Assembly: GCF_000426645.1 (NCBI RefSeq)
Contig: NZ_AUFT01000012.1
Span: 1-64,000 of the forward strand
Length of the DNA stretch: 64,000 bases
Direction of reading: 5' to 3'
DNA from: Nakamurella lactea DSM 19367
Lineage (GTDB): Bacteria > Actinomycetota > Actinomycetes > Mycobacteriales > Nakamurellaceae
The translations under genes were made by a program, and so were the position numbers. The notes under the pieces were generated by a model. The model made no database searches, was not told where the DNA came from, and saw only the letters and a list, made by a program, of their open reading frames with translations. Positions 7,651-16,524 of the stretch are shown piece by piece (position 1 is the first letter of the stretch; every line of letters starts with the position of its first letter).

Positions 7651-8655
7651 ATGGCGCGCCCGATCACGTTGTTCACCGGCCAGTGGGCCGATCTGCCGTT
7701 CGAGGAGGTGGCCAGACTGGCCTCCGGGTGGGGGTACGACGGACTGGAGATCGCCTGCTGGGGCGATCATCTGGACGTCTGGCAGGCGGCCGAGGACGAG
7801 GGCTACCTGCAGACCCGGCTGGACATCCTGGATCGCTACGGGCTCAAGGTGTGGGCGATCTCCAACCATCTCAAGGGCCAGGCCGTCTGCGACGACCCGA
7901 TCGACGAGCGGCACCACGCCATGCTCTCGCCGCGGATCTGGGGCGACGGCGATCCGGAGGGTGTCCGGCAGCGGGCGGCGGAGGAGATGAAGCTGACCGC
8001 GCGGGCCGCCGCGAAACTCGGTGTGCAGACGGTTGTCGGCTTCACCGGGTCGTCGATCTGGAAGTACGTGGCGATGTTCCCGCCGGTCTCCCAGGACCTG
8101 GTCGACGCCGGCTATCGCGACTTCGCCGACCGCTGGAACCCGATCCTCGACGTGTTCGAGGAGGTCGGCGTCCGGTTCGCCCACGAAGTGCATCCCAGCG
8201 AGATCGCCTACGACTACTGGACAACCGTCGCCACCCTGGAGGCGATCGGACACCGTGAATCGTTCGGCCTGAACTGGGATCCCAGCCACTTCGTCTGGCA
8301 GGACCTCGACCCGGTCGGGTTCATGTGGGACTTCAAGGACCGGATCTACCACGTCGATTGCAAGGACGCCAAGCGCCGGGTCGGCAACGGCCGCAATGGC
8401 CGGCTGTCGTCACACCTGGCCTGGGCGGATCCGCGGCGCGGCTGGGACTTCGTGTCCACCGGGCACGGCGACGTGCCGTGGGAGGACTCGTTCCGGATGA
8501 TGAACACCATCGGGTACACCGGACCGATCTCCATCGAATGGGAGGACGCCGGGATGGATCGGCTGACCGGTGCGCCGCAGGCCTTGGAATTCGTCCGCAG
8601 CCAGCAGTTCGAGCCGCCGGCCGCCGCCTTCGACGCCGCCTTCGCTGCCCACTGA
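7651..8655 (+). CDS. Sugar phosphate isomerase/epimerase (xylose-isomerase-like TIM barrel)
   Basis: 334 residues in the AP-endonuclease-2 / sugar epimerase fold. Likely metal ligands sit in [24 protein letters not shown] and YHVDCKDAK, the standard Glu/Asp/His set of this superfamily. ATG 7651 is chosen because AAGGAG lies nine bases upstream. The gene follows the Gfo/Idh dehydrogenase at 25 bases and the two probably act in sequence on one sugar or cyclitol. The C-terminal [11 protein letters not shown] block is typical of inosose/sugar isomerase-like proteins paired with Gfo/Idh enzymes. Confidence 0.9.
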   Translation: MARPITLFTGQWADLPFEEVARLASGWGYDGLEIACWGDHLDVWQAAEDEGYLQTRLDILDRYGLKVWAISNHLKGQAVCDDPIDERHHAMLSPRIWGDGDPEGVRQRAAEEMKLTARAAAKLGVQTVVGFTGSSIWKYVAMFPPVSQDLVDAGYRDFADRWNPILDVFEEVGVRFAHEVHPSEIAYDYWTTVATLEAIGHRESFGLNWDPSHFVWQDLDPVGFMWDFKDRIYHVDCKDAKRRVGNGRNGRLSSHLAWADPRRGWDFVSTGHGDVPWEDSFRMMNTIGYTGPISIEWEDAGMDRLTGAPQALEFVRSQQFEPPAAAFDAAFAAH

Positions 8656-8753
8656 CCCGGCTCTGAGCCGGTCGGAGTCGCTGCCAACGTCGCACGGTCG
8701 GCCGGTACGAGAAGGGGGCAAGTAGCGATGGGAGACGGTGGTCGAGCGGCGGA

Positions 8754-10316
8754 TCAGGGGGTCAGCACCGCCGGCTCCGGCCGGACCTGCCGCGTCGTCC
8801 TGGCCAGGACTGCGGCCATCCCGGCGGCCAGTACCAGCACCACCGCGCCGCAGATCGACACCACCGTCATCGAATCGGTGAAGGCCGACCGGGAGACCAG
8901 CAACAGGGCGGCCCCGGCGTCACCGCCGATGCCGGTGGCCACCGCGACCGCCTCGCCGATCGTCGACTTCAGTTGACCGGCGACGTCCGCAGGGACCGCG
9001 GCCGGAAGGTGGGCCGCCACCGAATGGGCGTAGGCCGCGGCGCCGACACTACCGAGCACCGCGATGCCCAACGCACCGCCGAGTTCGCCGGAGGTCTCGA
9101 CGACCGCGGCGACCGTGCCGGCCTTCTCCGGTGTGGTGCTGCCCATGGCGATCTCGGCGGCCAGGGTCAGCACGACGACCGTCCCGACACCCAGGATGCC
9201 GGCGGCGATCAGCACTACCGCCAGCGAACCGTCGACGCCGACCTGGGTCATCGTGACGAACCCGGCCGCAGCCACCAGGAAGCCGGCGCAGATCACCGGC
9301 AGCCGACCGACTTTCGCCGCCGCCGACATCGCGATCGGGGCAGCCGCGGAGACCGGGATCGACGGAACGATGCTCCACAGTGCGGCGACGAACGGGCTCA
9401 ACCCCTGCACGGCCTGCAGGTACTGGGTGAGGAAGACGGCGTTGCCGACCAGCGCGAACATCGCGACCGCGTTGGAGATCGCGCCGGCCGAGAACAACCG
9501 CGACCGGAACAGCGACAGGTCCAGCATCGGGTCCGCGGCCGTTCGTTGCCGCACCACGAACAACCCACCGGCCAGCAGACCGGCGACGATCGCGGCCGGA
9601 TACCCCACCGCGAAACCCTCGGTGGCCCACTGCTTCACGCCCCAGATCACCGTCAGCACGGTGGCCAGTGCCAACACGGCGCCCGGCAGGTCGAATCGGC
9701 GACTGCGGTCCCGCGGGGTCTCCGGCAGCAGGAACGGGCCGAGGATCAGCAGCAGCACCATCGCCGGGACGTTGATCAGGAATACCGATCCCCACCAGAA
9801 GTGCTCGAGCAGAATGCCGCTGAGCACCGGGCCGAGTGCGATGCCACCGGTCATCACCGCGGTCCAGATGGCGATCGCCCTGCCGCGCTGCTTCGCGTCG
9901 TGGAACATGCTGCGGATCAGCCCAAGGGTGGACGGCATCAGGGTGGCGCCGGCCAACCCCTGCAGGGCGCGGGCCGCGATCAACAGTTCGGCGCTGCCGG
10001 AGTAGGCGGCGAACAGCGATGCGGCCGAGAAGGCGACGGCGCCGATCAGCAGTACCCGTCGGCGGCCGAAGATGTCGCCGACCGCACCCATGCCCAGCAG
10101 CAGGCCGGCCAGCACGAAGCCGTAGACATCGAAGATCCACAGCTGCTGGGCGGCGGTCGGTGCCAGATCGGCGCCGATGAACGGGACGGCGAAGTACAGC
10201 ACCGAGACGTCCATCGAGACCAGGAGCAGCGGTAGCGCCAGCACCGCCAGGGCCAGCCATTCCTTGCGGCCCGCCCGTTGACCGGTACCCGCGCCGAGCT
10301 CTGTGTCGAGTGTCAT
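8754..10316 (-). CDS. MFS drug exporter, DHA2 (EmrB/QacA) type, 14 helices
   Basis: 520 residues with about 14 hydrophobic segments. Motif A is GAVGDIFGRRRVLL; motif C is in GIALGPVLSGILLEHFWW. DHA2 exporters use the proton gradient to expel hydrophobic cations or antibiotics. ATG 10316 (MTLDTELG) follows a GAGAGG ribosome site; longer readings would cross the intergenic operators. The gene is divergent from the TetR regulator at 10440, with two operator-like palindromes between them, so I infer that TetR represses the exporter. Substrate unknown. Confidence 0.92.
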   Translation of the reverse strand: MTLDTELGAGTGQRAGRKEWLALAVLALPLLLVSMDVSVLYFAVPFIGADLAPTAAQQLWIFDVYGFVLAGLLLGMGAVGDIFGRRRVLLIGAVAFSAASLFAAYSGSAELLIAARALQGLAGATLMPSTLGLIRSMFHDAKQRGRAIAIWTAVMTGGIALGPVLSGILLEHFWWGSVFLINVPAMVLLLILGPFLLPETPRDRSRRFDLPGAVLALATVLTVIWGVKQWATEGFAVGYPAAIVAGLLAGGLFVVRQRTAADPMLDLSLFRSRLFSAGAISNAVAMFALVGNAVFLTQYLQAVQGLSPFVAALWSIVPSIPVSAAAPIAMSAAAKVGRLPVICAGFLVAAAGFVTMTQVGVDGSLAVVLIAAGILGVGTVVVLTLAAEIAMGSTTPEKAGTVAAVVETSGELGGALGIAVLGSVGAAAYAHSVAAHLPAAVPADVAGQLKSTIGEAVAVATGIGGDAGAALLLVSRSAFTDSMTVVSICGAVVLVLAAGMAAVLARTTRQVRPEPAVLTP

Positions 10317-10343
10317 TTCGTTCGCCTCTCTAGTGTGTACGCC

Positions 10344-10398
10344 GTAGACAGTGCACACTGTAAACAGACAATGCCGCATCTGTCTACCCCGTAAACAG
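10344..10398. promoter_or_regulatory. Two TetR-type operators between exporter and regulator
   Basis: Site 1 (10344-10365) is an inverted repeat centred on ACAGTGCACACTGT with outer GT/AC bases. Site 2 (10380-10398) is CTGTCTACCCCGTAAACAG. Both use the half-site GTAGAC/GTAAAC and lie in the 123-bp divergent intergenic region, suiting joint control of exporter and regulator. The match to a TetR operator is by form and place only. Confidence 0.6.
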
Positions 10399-10439
10399 AA
10401 GTTTCTCCGTCGAGACCGGGCACGTGAGAGGGTGAAGCC

Positions 10440-11312
10440 ATGAGTAGCGGTCGGCCGAGCAGCGGGCATGCGCCGTTGACCACGCCGGCGCCGCCGGTCG
10501 AACAGCCGCCGGTCGACGACCAGGTCGTCATCCCCGGCTACCTGGCCGAGCTGTGGCGCGGTCGCGACGACGACCGGCCCGGCCCCAAACGCGCGGTCGA
10601 CCTGCGTCGCATCGCCGAGGTGGCGATCGACATCGCCGACCGCAAGGGGCTGGCAGCGGTGTCGATGCGCAGCGTGGCCTCGGCACTCGGGTTCACCTCG
10701 ATGGCGCTCTACCGCTACCTGGACTCCAAGGAGCAGCTGATCGCCGCGATGGTCGACGTCGCCTATGGGCCGCCGCCGCCGGTTCCGCCGGGCGGCTGGC
10801 GGGACCGGATGACGGCCTGGGCGCGCGCCGAACTCGCGGTGATGCGAGATCATCCGTGGGTGCTGGACTCACCGATCTCGGAGCCACCGCTGACGCCGAA
10901 TTCGCTGGCCTGGATGGAATCCGCCCTCGGCGCCATGGACGACGCGCCGTTGACCGACCGGCAGAAGATCGGCTGCCTGCTCACCGTGACCGTGTACGTG
11001 CACGGTCAGGCGCAGCTGGTCGCGGACGTCACGGCGCGCCGCGCGGCGACGGCCGAGCACGACTCCTATCAGCGCCGGCTGGCGGCAGTGATCGATGCCG
11101 AGGCACTCCCGCGGGTAGCGGCGATGTTGGCATCCGGAATGCTGGACGAGGACACCGAGGACGCTGCCGCCGACTCCGATCCCGGCGGCGACTTCGAATT
11201 CGGTCTGACGGCGATTCTCGACGGCGCGGCCGCCGGTGGTGCCACGGCTGCGGGTCCTGCAACGGTGCGGTCCCACGACGGTGCAGTCCAACGACAGGAG
11301 GATCGACGATGA
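10440..11312 (+). CDS. TetR/AcrR-family transcriptional regulator
   Basis: 290 residues. After about 45 disordered residues comes the TetR helix-turn-helix (RSVASALGFTSMALYRYLDS, about residues 78-97), followed by a helical C-terminal ligand domain of the TetR_C type seen in tetracycline- and macrolide-responsive regulators. The last 40 residues are Ala/Gly/Asp-rich and probably disordered. ATG 10440 follows GAGAGG. It is divergent from the MFS exporter it probably controls. Its stop overlaps the gluconokinase start (ATGA at 11309-11312), so the two are translated together. Confidence 0.92.
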   Translation: MSSGRPSSGHAPLTTPAPPVEQPPVDDQVVIPGYLAELWRGRDDDRPGPKRAVDLRRIAEVAIDIADRKGLAAVSMRSVASALGFTSMALYRYLDSKEQLIAAMVDVAYGPPPPVPPGGWRDRMTAWARAELAVMRDHPWVLDSPISEPPLTPNSLAWMESALGAMDDAPLTDRQKIGCLLTVTVYVHGQAQLVADVTARRAATAEHDSYQRRLAAVIDAEALPRVAAMLASGMLDEDTEDAAADSDPGGDFEFGLTAILDGAAAGGATAAGPATVRSHDGAVQRQEDRR

Positions 11313-11824
11313 GCCCGACGGTGTTGGTGGTGATGGGCGTTTCCGGGTCCGGCAAGACCACCTTGGCCAAGACGCTGTCGGAGAAGTTCGGTTGGGAGTA
11401 CGGCGAGGGTGACGACCTGCATCCGCGGGCGAACGTCGAGAAGATGGCGGCCGGCCACCCGCTGACCGACGAGGACAGATGGCCGTGGCTGGACCGGATC
11501 TCGGTGTGGATCGGCGATCATCTGGCGGCCGGCCGGTCCGGCGTCATCACCTGCTCGGCGCTGCGTCGCCGCTACCGGAACCGGCTCAGCGGCACCGGAG
11601 TGGTGTTCCTGTACCTGCACGGCAGCTACGAGCTGATCGACGAACGGATGAAGCGCCGCAAGGACCACTACATGCCGGAGTCGTTGCTGCACTCGCAGTT
11701 CGACACGTTGGAGGAGCCGGGCGACGACGAGAACGTCGTCGTGGTGGAACTGGGTGGCACGCCGCAGGAAGAGGCCGATCGGGCGATCCAGGCGCTCCGG
11801 GAGCACGGGGTCGACCTCGACTGA
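11309..11824 (+). CDS. gntK: Gluconokinase
   Basis: 171 residues, the usual length of the GntK/IdnK family that phosphorylates D-gluconate to 6-phosphogluconate. The P-loop GVSGSGKTTLAK is at residues 10-21; family motifs GDDLHPRANVEKMAAGHPL and ITCSALRRRYRNRL follow, then the lid Arg residues and MPESLLHSQFDTLE. ATG 11309 is preceded by CAGGAGG and overlaps the tetR stop by ATGA. There is no gluconate transporter next to it; coupling to a TetR repressor is unexpected for gluconate metabolism. Function call is firm, regulation inferred. Confidence 0.95.
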   Translation: MSPTVLVVMGVSGSGKTTLAKTLSEKFGWEYGEGDDLHPRANVEKMAAGHPLTDEDRWPWLDRISVWIGDHLAAGRSGVITCSALRRRYRNRLSGTGVVFLYLHGSYELIDERMKRRKDHYMPESLLHSQFDTLEEPGDDENVVVVELGGTPQEEADRAIQALREHGVDLD

Positions 11825-11917
11825 CGGGGACAGACTCCCCGAGTCGGCGGATTTGGTTGCGGCACGGAGCCGCTGACGGGGAGAAACTCTCCGAGTCGGC
11901 AGGTTTGGTTGCGGCAG
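11822..11917. repeat. Two imperfect direct repeats of about 44 bp
   Basis: TGACGGGGACAGACTCCCCG at 11822 and TGACGGGGAGAAACTCTCCG at 11874 each begin a unit of about 44 bases that ends in TTTGGTTGCGGCA. The units are 52 bases apart. Each starts with a small stem (GGGGA/TCCCC in the first, GGAGA/TCTCC in the second). They lie between the gluconokinase stop and the convergent small ORF and could serve as tandem terminators. Confidence 0.6.
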
Positions 11918-11920
11918 CCG

Positions 11921-12058
11921 TCAGTGCCGGGGCGTGCGGGTGGTGGTGCGGCCGCCGACGATGCCGGCCACCGAGGCGATCAGGCGGACACTGCCCACCA
12001 CTCGCTCCCAACGGGTACCGATCGGACGGGGCGGTTCCCACCGCGGTGCGTGCGTCAT
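11921..12058 (-). CDS. Small hypothetical protein (45 aa)
   Basis: ATG 12058 is preceded by GGGAGG (12073-12068) at a spacing of nine bases, a strong ribosome site. The 45-residue product starts MTHAPRWEPPRPIGTRWERV, has a moderately hydrophobic centre (SVRLIASVAGIVGG) and a basic C-terminus, so it may associate with the membrane. It starts 50 bases after the stop of the UMF1-type transporter and is probably transcribed with it. No family recognised; the good ribosome site and position are the main support. Confidence 0.45.
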   Translation of the reverse strand: MTHAPRWEPPRPIGTRWERVVGSVRLIASVAGIVGGRTTTRTPRH

Positions 12059-12108
12059 CTGTCATCGCCTCCCTTGCCCCTACAGACGCGCGGAACGGCG
12101 TTCAGGAT

Positions 12109-13488
12109 TCAGCCGGCGTCCGATTTCTCGCCCAGAAGTGCCTTGTCGACCGCGTTCGCGACCGGGAGCATCGCGACGAGCCCGCCGCCGAGCACCAGAA
12201 TGATGCCGATGATGCCCCATCTGTCGCCGCCCAACACCGCGGCGAACAGCCCGAACAGCGACGGCGCCAGGAACGAGACCGCGCGACCGGTGGTGGTGTA
12301 CAGCCCGAACATCTGCCCCTCCCGGCCGACCGGCGCGATCCGCGCCAGGTAGGTGCGGGCCGACGACTGGGCGGGCCCGACGAACAGGCACAGGATGAGC
12401 CCGAAGATCCAGAACATCATCGGGCCGGACACCACCAACAGGATCAGCGCGGTGATCACCAGGCCGATCAGCGACGCGACGATCACCCGCTTCGGCCCGA
12501 TCCGGTCGTCGAAGCGGCCGGCGACCAGCGCACCGCCCGCGGACACGACGTTGGCCGCCACCCCGAAGATCAGCACGTCGGCCGAGCTGATGCCGTACAC
12601 CGAGACGGCCAGCACCGCGCCGAGCGAGAAGACCGCCGCCAGGCCGTCCCGGAACAGCGCACTGGACAGCAGGAAGTACACCGAGTTCCGATCCGCCCGC
12701 CACAGGTCCCGCAGGTCGGCGAACAACACCTTGTACGACGCGATGAAGCCGACCCGCTTCTCCTTCGGCAACCCGGGCGTCTCCGGCACCTTGAACAGCA
12801 CCGGCAGGGCGAACACGGCGAACCAGATGGCGGCCATCACCGCGACCAGCCGGATGTTGAAGCCGCCTGAGTTGCTGACCCCGAGGAAGCCCTTGGTGGC
12901 GGAGCCGTCATCCCCGGAAATGAAGCCGAAGTAGCTGATCAGCAGCAGGATGATGCCGCCGAAATAGCCCATCGCCCAGCCGAAGGCTGACACCCGGCCG
13001 ATGGTCGCCGGGGTGGAGATCTGCCGCAGCATCGCGCTGTAGGAGACCTCGGCGAACGAGACGAAGACGGACGCGATGCCCAGCAAGACCAGCCCGAGCC
13101 AGAAGTAGGAGGCGTCGTCCTTGACGAAGTACAGCGCCAGCATGGCGAGCACCACCAGGCCGGTCCAGATGCCCAACGCCCGCTTGCGGTGCCCGCCGTC
13201 ATCCGCCCGCTGCCCGGTCACCGGGGCCAACACCGCGATGAAGAAGCCGGCGATCCCCAGCGACCAGGCGAACCAGGAACCGGCGCCGCTGACGCAGGCG
13301 ATGCCTTGCTGGCAGTGCCCGTCGTCGTCCAGCCCGCTGACCGCGTCGGTCAGGTACACCGAGAAGACGAAGGTGATGATCACGGCGTTGAACGCCGCCG
13401 ATCCCCAGTCCCATAGGCCCCAGGCGACGATCTGACCGCGCGGGGCCGGCGTCTGCACCGATTCGGGGGTGACGGCTGCGCTACTCAT
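12109..13488 (-). CDS. MFS transporter, UMF1 (Atg22-like) family
   Basis: 459 residues with about 12 hydrophobic segments. The opening WGLWDWGSAAFNAVIITFVF is the signature of the UMF1/Atg22-like branch of the major facilitator superfamily; GPAQSSARTYLARIAPVGRE near the end of the second half is also typical. Fungal Atg22 exports vacuolar amino acids; bacterial substrates are unknown. ATG 13488 follows GGAGAGATCTC. A 45-aa ORF follows downstream at 50 bases. Confidence 0.88.
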   Translation of the reverse strand: MSSAAVTPESVQTPAPRGQIVAWGLWDWGSAAFNAVIITFVFSVYLTDAVSGLDDDGHCQQGIACVSGAGSWFAWSLGIAGFFIAVLAPVTGQRADDGGHRKRALGIWTGLVVLAMLALYFVKDDASYFWLGLVLLGIASVFVSFAEVSYSAMLRQISTPATIGRVSAFGWAMGYFGGIILLLISYFGFISGDDGSATKGFLGVSNSGGFNIRLVAVMAAIWFAVFALPVLFKVPETPGLPKEKRVGFIASYKVLFADLRDLWRADRNSVYFLLSSALFRDGLAAVFSLGAVLAVSVYGISSADVLIFGVAANVVSAGGALVAGRFDDRIGPKRVIVASLIGLVITALILLVVSGPMMFWIFGLILCLFVGPAQSSARTYLARIAPVGREGQMFGLYTTTGRAVSFLAPSLFGLFAAVLGGDRWGIIGIILVLGGGLVAMLPVANAVDKALLGEKSDAG

Positions 13489-13608
13489 GAGATCTCTCCG
13501 CTCGTCCCTCGCGGGTTGACCTCATTCAGTACCGACGATGCCCTCGCAAGCTCGCTCATGCGCCGAAGCGTAGGGGCTGACGGCGGCGATGCGTGCAGCG
13601 ACGGGCGG

Positions 13609-14859
13609 TCAGCGCACCGCGGGATCCGGCGTACCGGCGTTCTCGTCGTTCGGCAGCTCGTCTATCGGCTCGGTGGCGATCGTCTCTTCGTCTGTCGGCT
13701 CGGTGTTGAACTTCTCGCCTCCGCGATCGCTGCGGGCCGATGGCCAATGCTCCTGCGTCGCAATGGCCATCGTTTCCTCGCTCTCTGTCGGCTCGGTGAC
13801 GCCGTTGCGGCGGTCGTTGTACGCCAGCACACCCATGAAGCCGAAGCCGACCGGGATCAGCAGCCAGCAGGAGAACAGCCGGTAGACGACGACGGCCGCG
13901 GCGGCCGGCCCCTGGGCGGCACCGGCGGACACCAGGCCGGCCAGCAGCGAGGCCTCGATCAGGCCGATACCACCTGGCGTGACCGGGATCTGCCGCACCA
14001 CCTGGATGCCCAGGTACAACAGCGCGAGCTTCCACAGGTCGATGTCCAGGTCGAAGGCCATCGCCGCGGCGTACAGGCTCGCAGCGTCCAGTAACCAGTT
14101 GGCCAGCGAATGGCTGAGCACCACGTTCCAGTCCCAGGCGGGGACCTCGGCCGAGCGGTGCACCGCATCCAGTACCTGCCGGCCGGCGGCGCCGAGCTTG
14201 GGATGCCGGACCTCGAACGCGTCCAACCGGGGGGTCTCCCGGGTGACGAGGCTCCGCCGGCGCTGCCGGGTGAGCCAGATGGTCAGCCCGATGATGGCGG
14301 CCAGCACGGCGCCGCCGATCCACACGGTGATGAACGGGTGCTCGTAGCCGAGCTGACGCAGATGGGTCCACGAGGTGATCAACAGTCCGGCCAGGTACAG
14401 CAGCACCAGGGCGACGACGGAGATGACGCCGGACAGCAGCAGCACCGATGCGGCCGTCGCGGACGATGCGCCGCTGGAGCGGAACTTGCGGTACACGTAG
14501 CCGGCGGACACCGCGCTGCCGGCCGGTACCGACATCGAGATGGCCGAACCCGAGTAGGTGATCGCCCCCATCCGCCGGAAGCTGACCGGCACCCCGAACG
14601 CCTTCAGCAACCGGCGCTGCTGACGGATCATCATGCCGATCGAGGCGATCTGCAGACCCAACGCCGCGACCGTCCACCGCCAGTCGGCCGACCGCAGCGC
14701 GTCCCAGAACTGCGCCGGGTCGGGAAACTTCGACCGGAGCACTGCGGCGACGATGACGGCGACCACGACGAGCGCCGCGATCCGCAGCACCAGCTGCCAT
14801 CGGTGCGGGTGGGTCTTCCCGCCCGCGTCCGGGGGCGCCGCTCCCGACGAAACGCTCAT
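13609..14859 (-). CDS. YbhN/UPF0104 (lysylphosphatidylglycerol synthase TM-like) membrane protein
   Basis: 416 residues with about eight transmembrane helices in the LPG_synthase_TM/UPF0104 fold; the segments SMSVPAGSAVSAGYVYRKF and IPVTPGGIGLIEASLLAGL are hallmarks. The soluble aminoacyl-transferase domain of MprF is absent, so it is a membrane-only member, perhaps handling lipids. The C-terminal 50 residues are acidic with repeated TEPTDEE/TEPIDEL units. ATG 14859 is used; an in-frame GTG lies at 14874. Monocistronic; 65 bp from the divergent AEC carrier start codon. Confidence 0.88.
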   Translation of the reverse strand: MSVSSGAAPPDAGGKTHPHRWQLVLRIAALVVVAVIVAAVLRSKFPDPAQFWDALRSADWRWTVAALGLQIASIGMMIRQQRRLLKAFGVPVSFRRMGAITYSGSAISMSVPAGSAVSAGYVYRKFRSSGASSATAASVLLLSGVISVVALVLLYLAGLLITSWTHLRQLGYEHPFITVWIGGAVLAAIIGLTIWLTRQRRRSLVTRETPRLDAFEVRHPKLGAAGRQVLDAVHRSAEVPAWDWNVVLSHSLANWLLDAASLYAAAMAFDLDIDLWKLALLYLGIQVVRQIPVTPGGIGLIEASLLAGLVSAGAAQGPAAAAVVVYRLFSCWLLIPVGFGFMGVLAYNDRRNGVTEPTESEETMAIATQEHWPSARSDRGGEKFNTEPTDEETIATEPIDELPNDENAGTPDPAVR

Positions 14860-14939
14860 CTGTCCATGGTGCACTGTTTATTGACGATCCAACGCCTCAT
14901 TTTGTCTCGGGGCGGTGAGGATCACGTAGCGTCTGCCCA

Positions 14940-15866
14940 GTGCTGTCGATCCTGCAGGGACTGGGTGTGTTGTTCCTGGTGATCGCGGTCGGGTTCCTGT
15001 TGGCGCGGTTCCGGGCGCTGCCGGAGGGGACCGAACAGGTGCTGACCCGACTGGTCTTCTTCGTTGCCACCCCTGCGCTGCTGCTGCACACCTTGGCGAG
15101 CGCCCCGGTGGGCACCGTGCTGTCCGGGTCGCTGGCCGTCACGGCGATCACCACGACGGTCGGTGCCGCCGGATACCTGCTGTTGGACAGGGTGTTCTGG
15201 CGGCGGCCGCTGGGGGAGAAGGTGATCGGCGCGCTGGCGTCCAGCTACGTCAATGCCGGCAACCTCGGAATCCCGATCACCACGTATCTGTTCGGCAGCG
15301 CCGCGTTCGTTGCGCCGGTGATGATGTACCAGCTGGTGGTGCTCGCGCCGGTGGCGTTCGTGGCGCTCGACCTGGCCGAGACCGGTATCCGTCCGTCGTG
15401 GCGCCGGGTGCTGATGCAACCCGTGCGGAACCCGCTGGTGCTCGCCTCCGCGCTCGGGGTGGTGCTGGCGGTGACCGGCAGCCGGCTACCGCAGGTGCTC
15501 GAGCAGCCGATCGAGATGATCGGCGGCATGGCGGTGCCGGGCGCGCTGATCGTGTTCGGCATGTCGCTGTACGGGGCGCCGCTGCCCGGACGCGGCGGTG
15601 GCCGAGCGCGCCTGGTGGCGATCAGCGTGCTGAAGCTGGCAGTGCTCCCCGCAGTGGCGTATCTGGTGGGGCGGTGGGTTTTCGGCCTGGCGGGCACCCC
15701 GTTGCTGGCCGTCACGCTGTGCGCGGCGCTGCCGACGGCGCAGAACATCTTCGTCTATGCGATGCGGTACCGGGTCGGTGTCGGGCTGGCCAGGGACGCG
15801 GTGGTCAGCACCACCTTGGCCTGCATCCCGGTGTTGATCGCCATCGTCGCCCTTGTCCACCGGTGA
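14940..15866 (+). CDS. AEC-family (auxin efflux carrier-like) transporter
   Basis: 308 residues with ten hydrophobic segments of the AEC family. The conserved NAGNLGIPITTYLFG motif in helix 4 and ALPTAQNIFVYAMRY in helix 9 support this. Bacterial members export or import carboxylates such as malate. The GTG start (14940) has no clear ribosome site, so a leaderless transcript is possible. The gene is convergent with the response regulator, ending 10 bases before that gene's stop. Confidence 0.9.
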   Translation: MLSILQGLGVLFLVIAVGFLLARFRALPEGTEQVLTRLVFFVATPALLLHTLASAPVGTVLSGSLAVTAITTTVGAAGYLLLDRVFWRRPLGEKVIGALASSYVNAGNLGIPITTYLFGSAAFVAPVMMYQLVVLAPVAFVALDLAETGIRPSWRRVLMQPVRNPLVLASALGVVLAVTGSRLPQVLEQPIEMIGGMAVPGALIVFGMSLYGAPLPGRGGGRARLVAISVLKLAVLPAVAYLVGRWVFGLAGTPLLAVTLCAALPTAQNIFVYAMRYRVGVGLARDAVVSTTLACIPVLIAIVALVHR

Positions 15867-15876
15867 CCGTGCACCG

Positions 15877-16524
15877 CTAACGGCGGATCAGCCCGCGAGC
15901 CGTCGCCTCGGCCACCGCCGCGGTCCGGGAATCGACTCCGAGCTTGCCGAAGATGTGCACCAGGTGCGTCTTCACGGTCGCCTGGGACAGGAACAGCCGG
16001 CCGGAGATCTGCTGGTTGGACAGGCCTTCGGCGACCAGGGCGAGCACCTCGGACTCCCGGCGGGACAGCGCGGTCCCGGGGATCCGCATCCGGTCCATCA
16101 GCTTGTGCGCGATGGCGGGCGCCAGTGCGGACCGGCCGGCCGCGGCGGTCCGGATCGCGGTGGCCAGTTCCTGCACCGGGGCGTCCTTGAGCAGATAGCC
16201 GGCGGCGCCGGCCTCGACCGCATCCAGGATGTCGGCCTCGGTGTCGTAGGTGGTCAGCACCAACACCTTCGGCCCGCCGGCCGCGGTGATCGCCCTGGTC
16301 GCCCGCGGCCCGTCCAACCGGCGACCGAACTGCAGATCCATCAGCACCACGTCGATACCGCCGGCCAGCGCCACCGCGATCGCCTCGTCACCGGACGATG
16401 CCTCGGCCACCACCCGCAGGTCCGGTTCGGCCTCCAGTACCGCCCGCAGTCCGGCCCGGACGATCGGGTGATCGTCGGCCAACAGCAGCCGGATCGTCGG
16501 CGGTGCAGCGTCAGTCGAGGTCAT
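15877..16524 (-). CDS. NarL/FixJ-type response regulator
   Basis: 215 residues. The receiver domain (residues about 8-125) has the acidic pair ADDHP, phospho-acceptor Asp in VVLMDLQF and Lys in LLKDAP. The C-terminal LuxR-type helix-turn-helix reads ESEVLALVAEGLSNQQISG...ATVKTHL. It overlaps the histidine kinase stop by 14 bases and is therefore its cognate partner. The target genes are not visible; the operon also carries a PPOX-type enzyme gene. Confidence 0.95.
   Translation of the reverse strand: MTSTDAAPPTIRLLLADDHPIVRAGLRAVLEAEPDLRVVAEASSGDEAIAVALAGGIDVVLMDLQFGRRLDGPRATRAITAAGGPKVLVLTTYDTEADILDAVEAGAAGYLLKDAPVQELATAIRTAAAGRSALAPAIAHKLMDRMRIPGTALSRRESEVLALVAEGLSNQQISGRLFLSQATVKTHLVHIFGKLGVDSRTAAVAEATARGLIRR

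Noticed and set aside
11479-12870. 463-residue plus-strand open frame crossing gluconokinase and the UMF1 transporter
   Set aside because: It crosses two opposite-strand or different-frame genes and has no coherent domain.
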